Assembly (NCBI GenBank): GCA_002105175.1
Contig: MCGE01000020.1
Coordinates: forward strand, 620,001 to 684,000
Reading direction: 5' to 3'
From: Absidia repens
Lineage: Eukaryota; Mucoromycota; Mucoromycetes; Mucorales; Cunninghamellaceae
Length of the DNA stretch: 64,000 nucleotides
This document shows, piece by piece, positions 1 through 11,728 of the stretch. The number at the start of each line of letters is the position of its first letter. Positions within the stretch are counted from its first letter, which is position 1. Position numbers and translations under genes: made by a program. Below the pieces are notes generated by a model. The model made no database searches and was not told where the DNA came from. It saw only the letters and a list, made by a program, of their open reading frames with translations.

Positions 1-355
1 AATGAATAGTTTGATTTTATTGGTATTTTGAAAAAAGATGGATATTTGAAACGAAAGGAATTTGTTTCCATGGGAAACTGATATAATAAAATACATGATT
101 GCGGGCAAGAGAGAAAGAAAGAATGGCTAAAACTGCATGTGCGGGCGGAAGGAGGAATCATGACAATATTTACAAAACAAAGGCGCTATGGTTGAGGAAT
201 ACAATGGATAAATAATATAATTGATTGTTTTATTGATTTGAAGAAGAGGAATATATAAAACTAAAGGAATGTGTCTGTGTACGAGCGCGTATATGTATGT
301 ACGAGTGATAAACTAATACGAACAATAGATGTGTGTGTGTGTAGCAAAAGGGTGT
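1..355. other. Intergenic, downstream of the SmE gene
   Basis: AT-rich DNA with a short GT-rich stretch near 330-342. It should include the 3' UTR of the SmE gene, which ends at 356 on the minus strand. I see no coding potential, RNA gene or repeat shared with the rest of the window. Confidence 0.5.
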
Positions 356-1037
356 CTAGCTACTTTGCACAGCTTGAATCAACGTGATATTGTCGCCGCG
401 TAACATAATACGACCTATAGATACATATGAAATACATCAGGATGAGTTCACCGTATTGATTAGATACACATCAACGTTTCGCTTTGTATGATACTTACCA
501 ACAGGACGTCTTGTCTTTTCCTTTGTTAATACTTCTTCAGCTTGATCAAGCACCAAGTTCATGAATTCATCAAAACCCTAAGTAAAGCAGAAAGTCGCGT
601 TAAAATATTATCGAAAGAAACAGTTTTTCCTTTTCGCTGCCAAAGACTCTGTGATCTTCTTCCTGCTACGCCCATGATATAAACGACTATCATCCACCGT
701 CTTCCGATGTCTGTGTTTGCTAAGTATCATCCGTAACACATCTATTTCCTACTTACGATAATCTGTCCTTCGATTCTCATATCCGACTTTTCAAAAAGCC
801 AGATTTGCACTCGTGATTTCTATGATATAAGAAGAGGATGAGTAAAGACAATGGTAAACAGTGCAAAGATTGTGTAGCTTACGTTTTGAAGGTATCTGAA
901 AATCAGATTCTATATACACATGGGAAAAAAAAAGAAACGTTGAGTGAGTTGAGTGTAAACAGGAAGAATATACTATACATATATATTATGTTACTTACGA
1001 TGGGTTGCACCATAATCTTTTGCACCTTGCTTGACAT
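356..1037 (-). CDS. SME1: Small nuclear ribonucleoprotein SmE
   Basis: SmE is one of the seven Sm proteins that form the ring on spliceosomal U snRNAs in the nucleus. Exons read 1037-999, 909-883, 819-757, 577-499 and 414-356, all with GTAAG-type donors and TAG acceptors. They join in frame to 88 residues, the usual size of SmE. The Sm1 motif lies in exons 2-4: NLIFRYLQN, then VQIWLFE, MRIEGQI and GFDEFMN. The Sm2 motif IMLRGDNITL is at about residues 71-80, with the RGDN turn that contacts RNA. The start MSSKVQKIMVQPI matches the SmE N-terminus. It is divergent from the Hsp70 gene. The five tiny exons (one only 27 nt) mean that a gene finder requiring long ORFs would miss it. Identity is close to certain; only an extra 5' non-coding exon remains possible. 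Confidence 0.95.
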
Positions 1038-1882
1038 TGTTGCTGTAGTATGTATTCTTGGACACAAGGAGGGGAAAAAAAAAGTGGAAAGACAACGAGT
1101 GCGGTGAAAAAAATTGCGGAAAAAAAAAGAGGCCACTTGGAGCATTGGAGCGCTGGGTGCAGGCCGCCCTTTTTTTTTCCCTAGCGCTTTGACACAGCAC
1201 GCCAAAAAAAAAAAAAAAAAAAAAAGTGACGTGGCTTGTACCTTACCATCCAAAAAAAGCAAAAATGATTCTTGCCCTTTTGACATTTCCCCTATAACAT
1301 TGTTCACATGTACTTGAAACGAACGACCGGCTTCTCGATCATTCTTTTTTTTTTTTTTTTTCCTTCTCACGACGAAAAAAAAGGTCGACTTTACGGTACC
1401 GTTCCTTCTTACTAATGATGAACACAGTTTTTATCACTGGCAATAGAATAGGCGGACCCTGAATTTATTAGATCAATGACAGTATTTACTGTCCATTTTC
1501 ATCAAAAAGTAACCATGTTGAAAAAGATACACCCACTTGTAATTTCTCTCACTCCGTTTCCCTCTCTCAACAGCACATTTGACACATTTCGAACAAAAAA
1601 AAAAAAAAAAAAAAAAAGATGAATCAAAAAAAAAGCCTTCTGACCGTGTCAAATGGATGAATAAAATTTTTTTGATTGGTTGAATTTAATTTTTCTTAGC
1701 AGAGGCTTTACCCAATGGTAAGATTGCATGATTTTTTGATTTGCCGCCGCGCTCCTAAAAAGACAAAGCCGTCACCCGTCTAAAAATTTTTTTCTTTAAA
1801 ATAGTTCAGTAAAGTTGCCAAAGCGCTTTTGTTCTTTCCTTTTCCCCCCTTCTTTCTTTTAAGTTTTTACGTTCTATCAATC
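1038..1882. promoter_or_regulatory. Divergent promoter region, SmE / Hsp70
   Basis: An 845-bp non-coding interval between two divergent housekeeping genes. It contains several A or T homopolymers (for example 1203-1224 and 1596-1617) and CT-rich DNA just before the Hsp70 start at 1883. No clear canonical heat-shock element array was found, which fits a constitutive Ssb-type gene. No ORF in it looks protein-like. Confidence 0.5.
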
Positions 1883-4181
1883 ATGTCTGCTGAATACGAA
1901 GGTGCTATTGGTATCGATTTGGGTACTACGTAAAGTATTATGTTCCTTATCTATTATTGTCTTTGTCTTCAAAAAAAAAAATAGTATGCTAACCTTACCA
2001 TTTTTTTTCTTTCCCCAACAATTTAGCTACTCCTGTGTTGGTGTCTGGGAATCCGAACGTGTTGAAATCATTGCTAACGAACAAGGTAACCGTACCACTC
2101 CTTCTTACGTTGCTTTCTCTGACAGCGAACGTTTGATCGGTGATGCTGCCAAGAACCAAGCTGCTATGAACCCCAAGTAAGTGGTTATTTCGAGTCCTCA
2201 TTTTTTTTTTGACACTCTCCTCATGAATCCTTTTTCTTTTCTTTTATAGGAACACTGTCTTCGATGCCAAGCGTCTTATCGGTCGTCGTTTCGATGACCC
2301 CGAAGTTAAGGCTGACATGAAGAGCTGGCCCTTCACTGTCGTTGACCAAAACGACAACCCTTACATTCAAGTTGAATTTGAAGGTGCTACCAAGACTTAC
2401 TCTCCCCAAGGTAAATTACTTATTGATTAGGCGGGTTGGAGGACAGGTTCAATTAGTAATGCACATATATGAACTAACCATTTCATTTTTTCTACCGTTT
2501 AGAAATCTCCTCTATGGTGTTGATTAAGATGAAGGAAATTGCTGAAGCTAAACTCGGCAAGAAGGTCGCCAAGGCCGTTGTCACTGTCCCTGCTTACTTC
2601 AACGACAGTAAGTACCAAAAAAAATATGGAGGGGTGATTTTATTTATTTACTCCGATGGAAATTGACAAAGATTTTTTCCTTCTTGTTTAGGTCAACGTC
2701 AAGCTACCAAGGATGCTGGTGCCATTGCTGGTCTCGAAGTCCTCCGTATCATCAACGAACCTACCGCTGCTGGTAAGTTTTTATTATTAAACATCAATTG
2801 GGAAATGTATAGATGGGATTGGAAACTTGAATATTGACTTTTTTTATTTATTTTCAAAATAATAATAATAGCCATTGCTTACGGTTTGGATGCCAACGAC
2901 AAGAAGGAACGTAACGTCCTCATCTTCGATTTGGGTGGTGGTACCTTCGATGTGTCTCTCTTGACCATCTCCGGTGGTGTTTTCGCTGTCAAGGCTACTG
3001 CTGGTAACACTCACTTGGGTGGTGAAGATTTCGATTCCACTCTCGTCAACCACTTTGTGCAAGAAATCAAGCGCAAGCACAAGAAGGATATCACTGGTGA
3101 TGCCCGTGCCCTCCGTCGTCTCCGCTCTGCCTCCGAACGTGCCAAGCGTACCTTGTCTTCTTTGACCCAAACCACTGTCGAAGTTGACTCCCTCTTCGAA
3201 GGTATTGATTTCCAATCCAACATCACCCGTGCCAAGTTCGAAGAAATCAACTCTGTCGCTTTCAACAACACCGTTGAACCCGTCGAACGCGTCTTGAAGG
3301 ATGCCAAGGTTGACAAGAAGGATGTTGACGAAGTTGTCCTCGTTGGTGGTTCTACCCGTATCCCCAAGATCCAATCTCTTCTCCAAGATCTCTTCAACGG
3401 TAAGGAATTGAACAAGTCCATCAACCCTGACGAAGCTGTTGCCTACGGTGCCGCTGTCCAAGCTGCCGTCCTCACCAACCAAGCCGGTAACGAAAAGACC
3501 CAAGATCTCTTGTTGTTGGATGTTGTCCCTCTCTCCCTCGGTGTTGAAATGCAAGGTGGTATCATGGCTGTGGTTGTTCCCCGTAACTCCCCCATCCCTT
3601 GTCAAAAGTCCAAGGTCTTCACCACTGCTTCCGACAACCAAACCACTGTCACTTTCCCTGTGTACGAAGGTGAACGTCTTTTGACCAAGGAAAACAACAT
3701 GTTGGGTGAATTCTCTTTGTCTGGCCTCGTCCCCGCTCCCCGTGGTACCCCTGAATTGTTGTGTACTTTCGATTTGGATGCCAACGGTATCTTGAAGGTC
3801 ACTGCTCAAGACAAGACCACCGGTCGCAAGGCTGATGTCACCATCTCCAACTCCACCCGTTTGTCTGCTGCCGATATCGAACGTATGGTTGAAGATGCCG
3901 AAAAGAACGCTGACACTGACAAGAAGCGTGAAGCTGTTGTCCAAGCCAAGCAAGATCTCGAATCTTACGTCTACCAAGTCGAAAACAACGTGTCTGACCC
4001 CAACGTCAACATGAAGCTCCGTCGTGGTGACCGTGAAGCCATCGAAACCGCTCTTGCTGAAGCTATGGAATTCATGGAAATCTCCGAAGAAACCACCGTC
4101 GATGATATCAAGGGTGCTCAATCCAAGTTGAAGCGTGCTGCCACTCGTGCCTTCGCTCACGTTTACTCTCAACGCCGTTAA
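1883..4181 (+). CDS. SSB1: Hsp70 chaperone, ribosome-associated Ssb type
   Basis: An ATP-dependent cytosolic chaperone. Exons are 1883-1929, 2027-2176, 2250-2410, 2503-2607, 2692-2772 and 2872-4181, giving 617 aa. The ATPase domain shows GIDLGTTYS (10-18), [13 protein letters not shown] (about 198-210), [13 protein letters not shown] (about 340) and [13 protein letters not shown]. The substrate-binding domain follows ([11 protein letters not shown] onward). The C-terminus ends in [10 protein letters not shown]. It lacks the GGMPGG linker and the terminal EEVD motif of Ssa-type cytosolic Hsp70, and the length is close to Ssb (613 aa) rather than Ssa (about 640). These features and the lid sequence, which includes a KLRRG segment, indicate the Ssb class that binds nascent chains at ribosomes. 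Codons are strongly C-ending, as expected for high expression. The first five introns cluster in the 5' third. An Ssa-like protein with an altered tail is the main alternative. Confidence 0.93.
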
Positions 4182-4494
4182 ATGTGATCCCTTCCTCTTC
4201 ATTGATTTGGTTTTACCCTTTTATATGTATAGCTTACCTTCACCCCCCCTTCATCTTTTTAGTTTAGTCACACACACACCTTATTTGAAAATTCTTTACT
4301 ATGTATTGAATTTTGTTGATTTTTAATATAGAGAATTTTTCTTGTCCCCTATTTGAAAAAAAATAAATAACATGAATCTTCGTAATTGCTTTGGAAAGAA
4401 ATTGATGGATAACATGGTTGGGTATGGGATTGGGTTTGTAGGGTTGTCTTTTTTATTTTGTATACATCCACCCAAAAAAAAAAAAAAAACATTC
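4182..4494. other. Hsp70 3' region
   Basis: T-rich DNA after the Hsp70 stop with AATAAA-like sequences near 4366-4372, consistent with 3' UTR and polyadenylation. It runs up to the first copy of the interspersed repeat. Confidence 0.4.
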
Positions 4495-5200
4495 AATTGC
4501 CGACCACGTGAATATCTATTTACTCCCTTTTTTTTCGCTCTCTTTTCTTCCTTTTTTTTTTTTTTCTTTTTTTCCTTCACCATTCAACTTCTTTGAGCTC
4601 ATGGTGATCATAGATTAGTGTCAGGACTAGTTTAGAAGGGGTTTCAGCTCAAAGATTACAAGACGCATGGGGAGACCCTTTCATTTTGGATGCACGATTT
4701 AGAACCGCCATCAGTTGACTTTTTAGAACCTTCATTAGCTTTGTTTAGTATTAGTTTTGCCCATATTTTGAACCTATATTTGAATAAAATATGTCTCGTT
4801 TTACAATGTTCAATGAAAAAATGTCCCATTAATCTTTCTCATGTCTTGTACAAGTGGTCCTTTTTTTTTCATCGTATCTTTACATTAGTGTTGACTGTTG
4901 CTATGCTTCAATAGATGGCACCTCTTTGGTCCTTCTCATAACTTGTATAATATGTTTGATCTGTTTTTACAATTGTACCGTTAATTTATTTTTGGCCCTT
5001 CTTTAAAAATTGGTAGTAGTCTCGCTCATGCTTCCTCCAAATAGATCTTTTCATTCGATCCCTTTTTCAATGAACCTTGTATATTCAGTTTAGTATTATT
5101 CAATCTGCTGAATAAATTTTTAATTTATTTTATGTAATCATTCTCTAATTCGTAGGATAGTATACAGTGTCGGTATTGTAGCTATTTTGTGACTGACGAT
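4495..5200 (+). repeat. Interspersed repeat, copy A
   Basis: The first of four related non-coding copies (others near 20.0, 45.0 and 61.8 kb, all on the same strand). It begins with a CCACGTGAATA motif at about 4504, followed by a T/C tract and a conserved core at about 4610-4710 (ATTAGTGTCAGGACTAG, TTTAGAAGGG, CATGGGGA, CCCTTTCATTTTGGAT). An inverted repeat in the core pairs 4639-4645 with 4672-4678, including one G.T pair. The 3' part holds GAATAAAATATGTCTC and AATGAAAAAATGTCCCATTA, which recur in copy D. The end, near 5200, was set by eye. It shows less of the 5' head than the other copies, so it may be 5' truncated. Confidence 0.75.
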
Positions 5201-5848
5201 GGAGTCTTTTTGTATGTGTTAAAAAATAAATAAATAGGAAGGGCACTACACGCCACCGCCTCATTTCATTTCGAACGACAGGCCATTGAAGGCCAAGCCG
5301 TCGTTTCCCAGCGTTCCGCCATATAGACATATAAAGCAAGTAATAATTTTACTGTGAGGTAGTAAAAGAAAGTTTATTTTTACTACAGAAAGTCAACAAA
5401 TATAATCAATCTCACTTGGGAGTATCATTATTTCTCTGTACGGACCTGGAAGAAATATATTGTCAATGTCTTAGACCGCCCAAAACCCCACTCCACATTG
5501 ACGTATCCACGCATTTTTCTAACCATGTCCATGTCACATATGGACTAAAAAGAATAATAGTAAACAATAAAACCACCACAACAGACACCCCAGATACGTT
5601 CCAAATTCCTCATCAATTAGAATAGCCTATCTATTGTGCGGCATCAATACAAACATCAAAAAGCAAAAGAGAGAAAAAAAAAAGATTGGTGCAAAAAAAA
5701 ACCCTCGAAGAGGACAAAAATATGATTTTATTACAGTAATAACTAAGTGGTATGTTGAGAATGGGTGAATAAATAAAAAATATAATTGGATATATGCTAA
5801 AAGGAATGCTACACTAAGGTATAAATAAAGTACGGTGAAAGAAAGAGA
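5201..5848. other. Intergenic, 3' side of the IRG-like gene
   Basis: AT-rich spacer with several A-runs. It lies between the repeat copy and the stop codon of the minus-strand GTPase gene, so its right part should be that gene's 3' UTR. I saw no gene or recognised element. Confidence 0.4.
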
Positions 5849-6371
5849 TCATGGGGAGTCAGCTTTCTTCTTCTTTTTCAATTCGCGTTTCCGTTTCAAG
5901 ATGACTCCTTCAATCAAGACCCGTAAAAAGCGCTGTTCATCGATCAATCGGAGGTTGTTGTCTAGCTGTTTATTACTGAGAATATGGACAAATTCTTGTA
6001 GATTCCACGCCGAGATGGTAAAGAGTCGTTTGGTGCTAAGTTTGTTATCCTTCATTTGTCGATAGATGTTTTTCCGCACTTCTTTTCCCAGTTGTCCGCA
6101 TGCCTCGGCCCACAATCGATTTTCATCCATCAAGTGTTTGTTGTTGTTGCTGTTGTGATTGATTGTTGTTGTTGTCCTTGACAAAGCAGCACCACTATCC
6201 CCACTACCGTTGCTGCTACCGTCCATATCTTGAGAAAGACTTCTTAGTTTTCGCATCTTGGAATGAATAGCTTGATCTGCTTTGTTGCGCACAATGAGCA
6301 CCGGTATTTGGCATAATTGAGCTTGTTTGGCAATCTTGATATCCGTTTCCATCAATCTATAATAATACACA

Positions 6372-6413
<42 letters not shown>

Positions 6414-7201
6414 ACTGGTATATCCTCGATCTTCTCCTTCTCTCCAGTCTACCCAAAATCTTACCTTTCCGCAGTGACAATGATCAAAGAGTCAAATGCA
6501 CATAGGAATTTGTCTTCAAAATAAGTACTTGCAGGATGGTTCATTGTATTTGCGCCAGGCATGTCCCACAAGACCATGGATCGTAAATCAGGGTGACGGT
6601 AGGCTCTTGGTTTCTTGGTTGTTTCGCTTTCGCCAGTAGCAGCTGCATCTTTGTCAGTATCCCTATAACCGAGAATCCCGTTCACGACAGAGCTCTATCA
6701 ATAGGCAGAAGAAGAAAAATAAAGAAGGTTAGTATTTTATTTTTTTGTAGCCGCCTACTACTAGGACCACCAAGAGCTCTCTCCCCTTTCCTCGATTATA
6801 ATACTTACTTTACCAGTGCCTGACACACCCACCACGGCGACGTTATAAAACTGTTCACAATTCAAGCCAATAGATCGTCTCGCGGCATCCTTGATATGTT
6901 GCGGAATAGGTAAAGGTTCTGTCGGGCCCTCGTTGAAGATGACCTTGAAGACACCGTAACAAGCCAAAAAGGGAGCCAAAGGCCAACCAATCACGCCAAG
7001 TAAACCACCTATCGCCCCGTCCATGACTTTGAAACCCGTTAACTCTTCTTCGGTAAAAGTATAAGCGTTTAACAAAGGGAAGGCGATAATCACCATAGGA
7101 ACTGCCAAAGTCGATAAAGTTGCTTTGGTAAACTTGTTGCTTAAATCATCGTAATTGTAGAAGGCATCTGGTCGTACGTTTTTGGAGGTGGCATGTCCCA
7201 T
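5849..7201 (-). CDS. IRG-like (p47-type) GTPase with N-terminal hydrophobic region
   Basis: Exons 7201-6809, 6694-6465 and 6356-5849 give 376 aa. The G domain has a P-loop GVSGTGKSS (125-133), a DMPG switch-II motif (175-178) and an NKAD base-recognition motif (232-235). The surrounding text (HPDL, then VLWDMPG, then a short FDS-IIVTAER strand) follows the layout of immunity-related GTPases (IRG, p47 GTPase), which in animals act on membranes. Before the G domain, residues about 29-95 contain two or three hydrophobic stretches that may be membrane segments; after it comes a charged helical tail ending in a lysine cluster (KKKKK). A low-complexity Ser/Asn insert follows NKAD. The gene is divergent from RanBP1. 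The second intron contains a run of 38 T on the transcribed sense. A different septin/dynamin-like P-loop family is the alternative. Function in fungi is unknown to me. Confidence 0.8.
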
Positions 7202-8079
7202 TCTGTCTTTGTTTTTGATTACGTTTAAAAAAACATGAAGGAAAAAGAGAGAAAGGTCGGGAAAAATACCCTCGAGCCCCCTTTTACTTTTTTTTTTTTT
7301 TAAAAAAAAAAAAAAGAGTCTGTGCCACCACACTACACCACACCACAGCAAAAAAAAAAAAAAAAGACGGCATGGGCCAGCATTAGGTCAAAAATCTATC
7401 TTCTGATCATCAGGCTTCCCCTCGCTCGGAATTCCTTAAAAGCATATGAAAGCTGGATCAGTGCCAACTTGGGTTACCTATTTTTTTTTGTGTTGCTCAT
7501 GGGGGCAAACCTCATATCGATGAACAGAACACATGACCCTGATTTCGTTATGATTTGCCTTGATAGCATATGAATTATTCCGTAATATATATTGGAGGAC
7601 AATGAAACGAAACATCTGCCTCATCTCGAAACGACTGTATCGTTTTGTTCAGTCCTTTAACTATGAACTATGGATGATATACACATGCTTAGGTTTTTAA
7701 TTTTTTTTACTTGTTCTTCAAAAACTTCTCGGTGTGGTGGAGGTGGATAGCGGGTATCATATGGGAAAGAAATGTGATCAATATCACCACCATACCATCA
7801 TCATCACGCACAGCCCATTTATAGACCCTCTCTCTCCCTGAAAAGCTTATGATACTTGAACTATGTATACATGAATGAGTCGATTAGTCCTCATTTACAA
7901 AAAAGGCAAGACGGAGCAACAAAAAAAATGCATGTACCTTTCGTTTTTTCCTGCCTGCCCACCCAAAAAATAAAAAAAAAAAGATCAGCTGCGTTCGGAG
8001 AGGGAAATATTCAATTTCGGCCAACCACACCCCTTTTTCCTTTTTCTTCTTCTTGTTTCCCTTTTGAACAAAAAATACA
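7202..8079. promoter_or_regulatory. Divergent promoter region, IRG-like GTPase / RanBP1
   Basis: An 878-bp non-coding interval with paired T and A homopolymers (about 7289-7314 and 7351-7365), a CCACCATACC-rich segment near 7790, and CT-rich DNA before the RanBP1 start. No ORF in it has protein character. Confidence 0.45.
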
Positions 8080-8963
8080 ATGGCTGATACCGAAGAAAAG
8101 AAGATCGTGCAAGAAGAAAAGGTAAAAAAAAAGAGCATATATAGAGAAGGAATGGACGGATGGATGGATGGATGGTATTGGGCGGATGGATGCATCCATC
8201 CGATTGTACGAGTTGTTTTTGTGTTCTCTAGCTTCTCGGTCCCTTCATCATCAAGATGATGACGTGTCCCATTACCCTTCCGGATGGGAAAAAAAGAAAG
8301 TATACAGACTCAATATTTTTTTTCTCTTCTCTTTGTTCTTTTTTGAAATAGGAAGAAGTCGAACAAGCTCCCGATGTCCACTTTGAACCCGTCATTCAAT
8401 TGAGCGAAGTTGAAGTCAAGACCATGGAAGAAAATGAAGACACCTTATTCAAAATGTAAGTATTGAACGTACCAAAACAACTAAAACTGAAAGATGTTCA
8501 TCCTCCTGTTGTTCTTGCTTATTAATCCTTCTCCCATTTTACTATTCTCTTTATCAGGCGCGCCAAATTATTCCGATATGACAAACAATTGAAAGAATGG
8601 AAGGAACGTGGTACTGGTGACGTCAAGTTCTTACAACACAAGGAAAACAAAAAGGTACGATTATTGATGCGTCGTGACAAGACCTTGAAGGTGTGTGCCA
8701 ACCATATCATCAGCAAGGAAATGGCCTTGTCACCCAATGTTGGTTCCGACCGCTCCTGGGTGTGGAACGTGGCTGCGGACGTGTCTGATGGTGGTGAAGC
8801 CAAGCCCGAAACTTTGGCCATCCGTTTCGCCAACTCTGAAAACGCCGGTTTGTTCAAGGACAAGTTTGAAGAAGTGCAAAAGATCAACGAAGGTCTTAAG
8901 AAGTCTGGTGATGCCGCTGAAGAAGAACCCAAGAAGGCCGAAGAAGAACCCAAGAAGGACTAG
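8080..8963 (+). CDS. YRB1: Ran-binding protein 1 (RanBD)
   Basis: RanBP1 binds RanGTP and helps RanGAP release cargo complexes in the cytoplasm. Exons are 8080-8121, 8352-8455 and 8558-8963, giving 183 aa. The Ran-binding domain covers roughly residues 18-150: [20 protein letters not shown], then [45 protein letters not shown], then [14 protein letters not shown] and FAIRF-like [20 protein letters not shown]. All blocks are in canonical order. The tail is a Glu/Lys-rich repeat ([14 protein letters not shown]). The first exon is only 42 nt, and intron 1 holds a GGAT microsatellite and a perfect palindrome. Length is close to the fungal Yrb1 family (about 200 aa). Confidence 0.95.
8150..8202. 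repeat. GGAT tetranucleotide repeat with 20-bp palindrome
   Basis: Inside RanBP1 intron 1. A GGAT microsatellite (about 8152-8174) is followed by a perfect 20-bp palindrome at 8183-8202 with half-site CGGATGGATG. The palindrome looks like an inverted copy of the same tetranucleotide unit, so it probably arose by replication slippage and inversion. Confidence 0.8.
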
Positions 8964-9761
8964 TTTTTTTTTTTATTAGTTAGATATACATGTTTATATA
9001 ATAAGTATACATCCCTCCTGTCTCCTTACAACCTTCCTTCTTTAGTATTATTATCATTATTGTTATTATTATTATTATTTTGGTGATGCGTAGTTGTTTG
9101 GGTGATAATAATGTTTATAGTCATTCGATATCAAATAAAAAATCAAAATATCAAATACAATGAAAATTCAAGTTGCGCAGTTTGTGTAGTGCTTGCTTTG
9201 GGATACAAAGGTTAGTGGGATCATCTATCAAGTCTGTATATGCATGTATGTGTGTGTGTGTGCTGATTATTATCTCCACTGTGAGTAATTCCAAGAATAG
9301 TCCTTTTTGTTCTTTCGTGTTTCGGGATTTGGAAATTGTCAATAAATCAAAATAATACCTTTGAATTCATTATATTTTTCGACCAATCAGTATGTCGAAA
9401 TTAACCATTTTATATATATAAAAAAGAGAAAACGGTATAGGGGAAGACATTTATTATTGCAATGTAGTACATAAAAATGATCCACAACAAGATACCAGCA
9501 ACATCATTATTATTTTACTATCCTCCATCTCAAAGTCAAAGGGCAATTTACAGACCAGCTCAAAAACTTCATGGCAAATTGCCGAAATGCCAATTGTTCA
9601 AACCCCGACTTTTTTTTTTCAATTGGGGCAAGTTGTGTTTTAACCTTTTTTTTCTTCTCTTTCCATTTTTTATTTTTATTTCAATTTCTTTCTTCTTTTT
9701 AGTATATTGTACTACGATATTAACATATATATAAATATATTTGTATCCTTTGTATACTGGT
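8964..9761. other. Intergenic between RanBP1 and the C2 gene
   Basis: The left part is the RanBP1 3' UTR (ATTATT repeats near 9045-9080, a short TG repeat near 9250). The right part is the T-rich promoter of the C2-domain gene. No gene seen. Confidence 0.4.
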
Positions 9762-11158
9762 ATGGCACAACCTGTTACTACTATTGGTGAACTAGTAGTG
9801 ATTGCTTTGAAAGCGGTAAAGAAACAAAACAAAACACCCAACAACATATATTTGTATGGTCTTGGAATTAATAGACACTTTCTTTTATTTTATTAGGAAA
9901 ATTTACCTAATCGTGTGGTAAGGTTCTATCAGGGGTCGGTGATTTCGAAATGGTCAACTTAATCCTTCCTCTTTTTTCTTTGAAATATTGCAGGCGTCTG
10001 GAAGACAAGATCCTTTTTGTATATTTAAACTAGGCTCAGCAGCAAAGAAAACAAAAGTCGACCAGAACGGTGGGAAGAATCCAATATGGGATGATCAGGT
10101 AACATTTTTTATATTGTAATAAAAGCGATTGTTTTACATACTGACACAGCGTTTCTTGTGCTGATAGATTAACCTACCTGTACCTCCAGGCATCACACGA
10201 CTCTTCGTACAAGTATTCAATAGACAGGCAGCAAAAGAGAACCTGATATCGGAAGGACATGTCGATCTTCATGAAGTTTTACGGAAAGGCGAACATGATG
10301 GTAAAAACGAGAAAACATTGGGCAAGGGGCAATATACACATACAACATATTGCTATTTGTTGCTGATATCAATGTATGGGGCGGGTTTATTTTTTTAGGC
10401 TTCTTTCCTTTGGTTATGAATGGGACAAAAGCTGGCCAAATCTACCTAGAATTGACTTTCTATGCTGTAAGTTTGATGGCCAAATAAACAGCGACAATGA
10501 AAGTGCATGTTGTTTACTTTTCCATTTTTAGGGACCGGCCCAGAGACATCCACAACAACACCCACAACAACATCAACCACAACAACATCGACCTCCTCCT
10601 GTTAGATACTACGCAAATCGACCTCCTCCTCCTCAGCAAACTTCATCTTCGTATGCGCCTATGAGTCGACCAGCACCACCAATGCCTCAGCCAAGACCTT
10701 ACCCCACAGCACCTGTGCATGTCCGACCATCCCCCATGATGAATCATGCTCACCGTCAGTCTTCCGTTAGACCTTTACCACTGACACCGCAACAGCAGCA
10801 GCGTGTTCCACCGTCTTCTAGTGAATCTTTTCGATATTCCTCTGTACCTGTCAATGCACCACCAACAACAGCAGCCTATCATCCGCCTCCCAACCAAACC
10901 CCACTTCCTGCCAATGGATATCCACCTAGGCCGGTATACCCTCCCCAACAACAACATCAACAACAACCTTATCGCCCACCACCTCCTCATGGTTATAACG
11001 GCCCCCCAGCACATCATCCACGTCCTTATGGTGCTCCTCCTCCTCCACAACAACAGCAATTTCCGGTTCCTCATCAACCGCGACCACCATTCCCACCATC
11101 CCAACAACCGCATCCTCCACGACCTTATCCTCGGCCATCAGGTTATGCCCCCTTTTAA
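9762..11158 (+). CDS. C2-domain protein with proline-rich tail, Inn1/Fic1-like
   Basis: Exons 9762-9815, 9897-9917, 9994-10098, 10168-10300, 10399-10466 and 10532-11158 give 335 aa. Residues about 6-125 form one C2 domain: GELVVIALKAENLPN, SGRQDPFCIFKLG, NPIWDDQ, TRLFVQVFN and a closing GQIYLELTFYA strand. The remaining 200 residues are rich in Pro, Gln and His, with many PPPP and PQQ stretches that could bind SH3 domains. A single N-terminal C2 followed by a proline-rich tail is the architecture of yeast Inn1 and fission-yeast Fic1, which link the actomyosin ring to septum synthesis by binding SH3 proteins such as Cyk3 and Hof1. That role is inferred from architecture alone. Exon 2 is 21 nt. 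It is convergent with the proline-rich lectin gene. Confidence 0.85.
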
Positions 11159-11728
11159 TGATTCATTCCCTCATCCACTTTAGAATAGGCTAGTTCTTTA
11201 TTTTATGGTTAGTTAGTTTGTAGTTGTTAGCAGTAGTCCATATTATCGTTTACAAACATTGAAAAATGAAAAATAAAAACGCCTCTTTGAGGATTGATAT
11301 CATTTTATTATATGCAATCTTCTTCACGTGTCTCGTTCTTTTCTTTTTTCTTTTTATTTTTTTACTTTGATATGACTATCATGACATCCTATAGTACCTA
11401 CATACCGGGAAATAATCAAAAAATAACTTGTTTCCATTCTGGGCACCAATGTATGTTTTTTTTTTTTTTTAATCAAACAGATAGACGTGTAGATCTCACA
11501 TAACATATCCGTTCATTTCAAAGGAAACAAATCACAAAATAATTCACATACAGGTTCAAAATAGTTTTTTTAAATTTTTTATTTTATTTTTGACAAAAAA
11601 AAAAAAAAAAAGGTAAATAATAGAAGTATACATAGGACAAAGGATAATAATAATAATAATAATAATAATGACAATGATAATAATGATAAAACCAACAACA
11701 ACAAAGTGATATGCCTAATTAGCTAAAT
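11159..11728. other. Convergent 3' intergenic region with ATA microsatellite
   Basis: Lies between two converging genes. It contains T- and A-runs and an (ATA)n microsatellite at about 11645-11669. Both 3' UTRs should end here. No gene seen. Confidence 0.45.

Noticed and set aside
2844..4202. A 452-codon open frame on the minus strand, antisense to Hsp70
   Set aside because: It mirrors the highly biased codon use of Hsp70 exon 6. Long antisense frames are common in Hsp70 genes. Its residues show no family features, and the sense exon is certain.
10775..11183. Several open frames in other phases over the proline-rich tail of the C2 gene
   Set aside because: Repeated CCA/CAA codons keep all frames open. 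The phase fixed by the spliced C2 domain gives Pro/Gln; the others give runs of Trp, Arg, Met or His.
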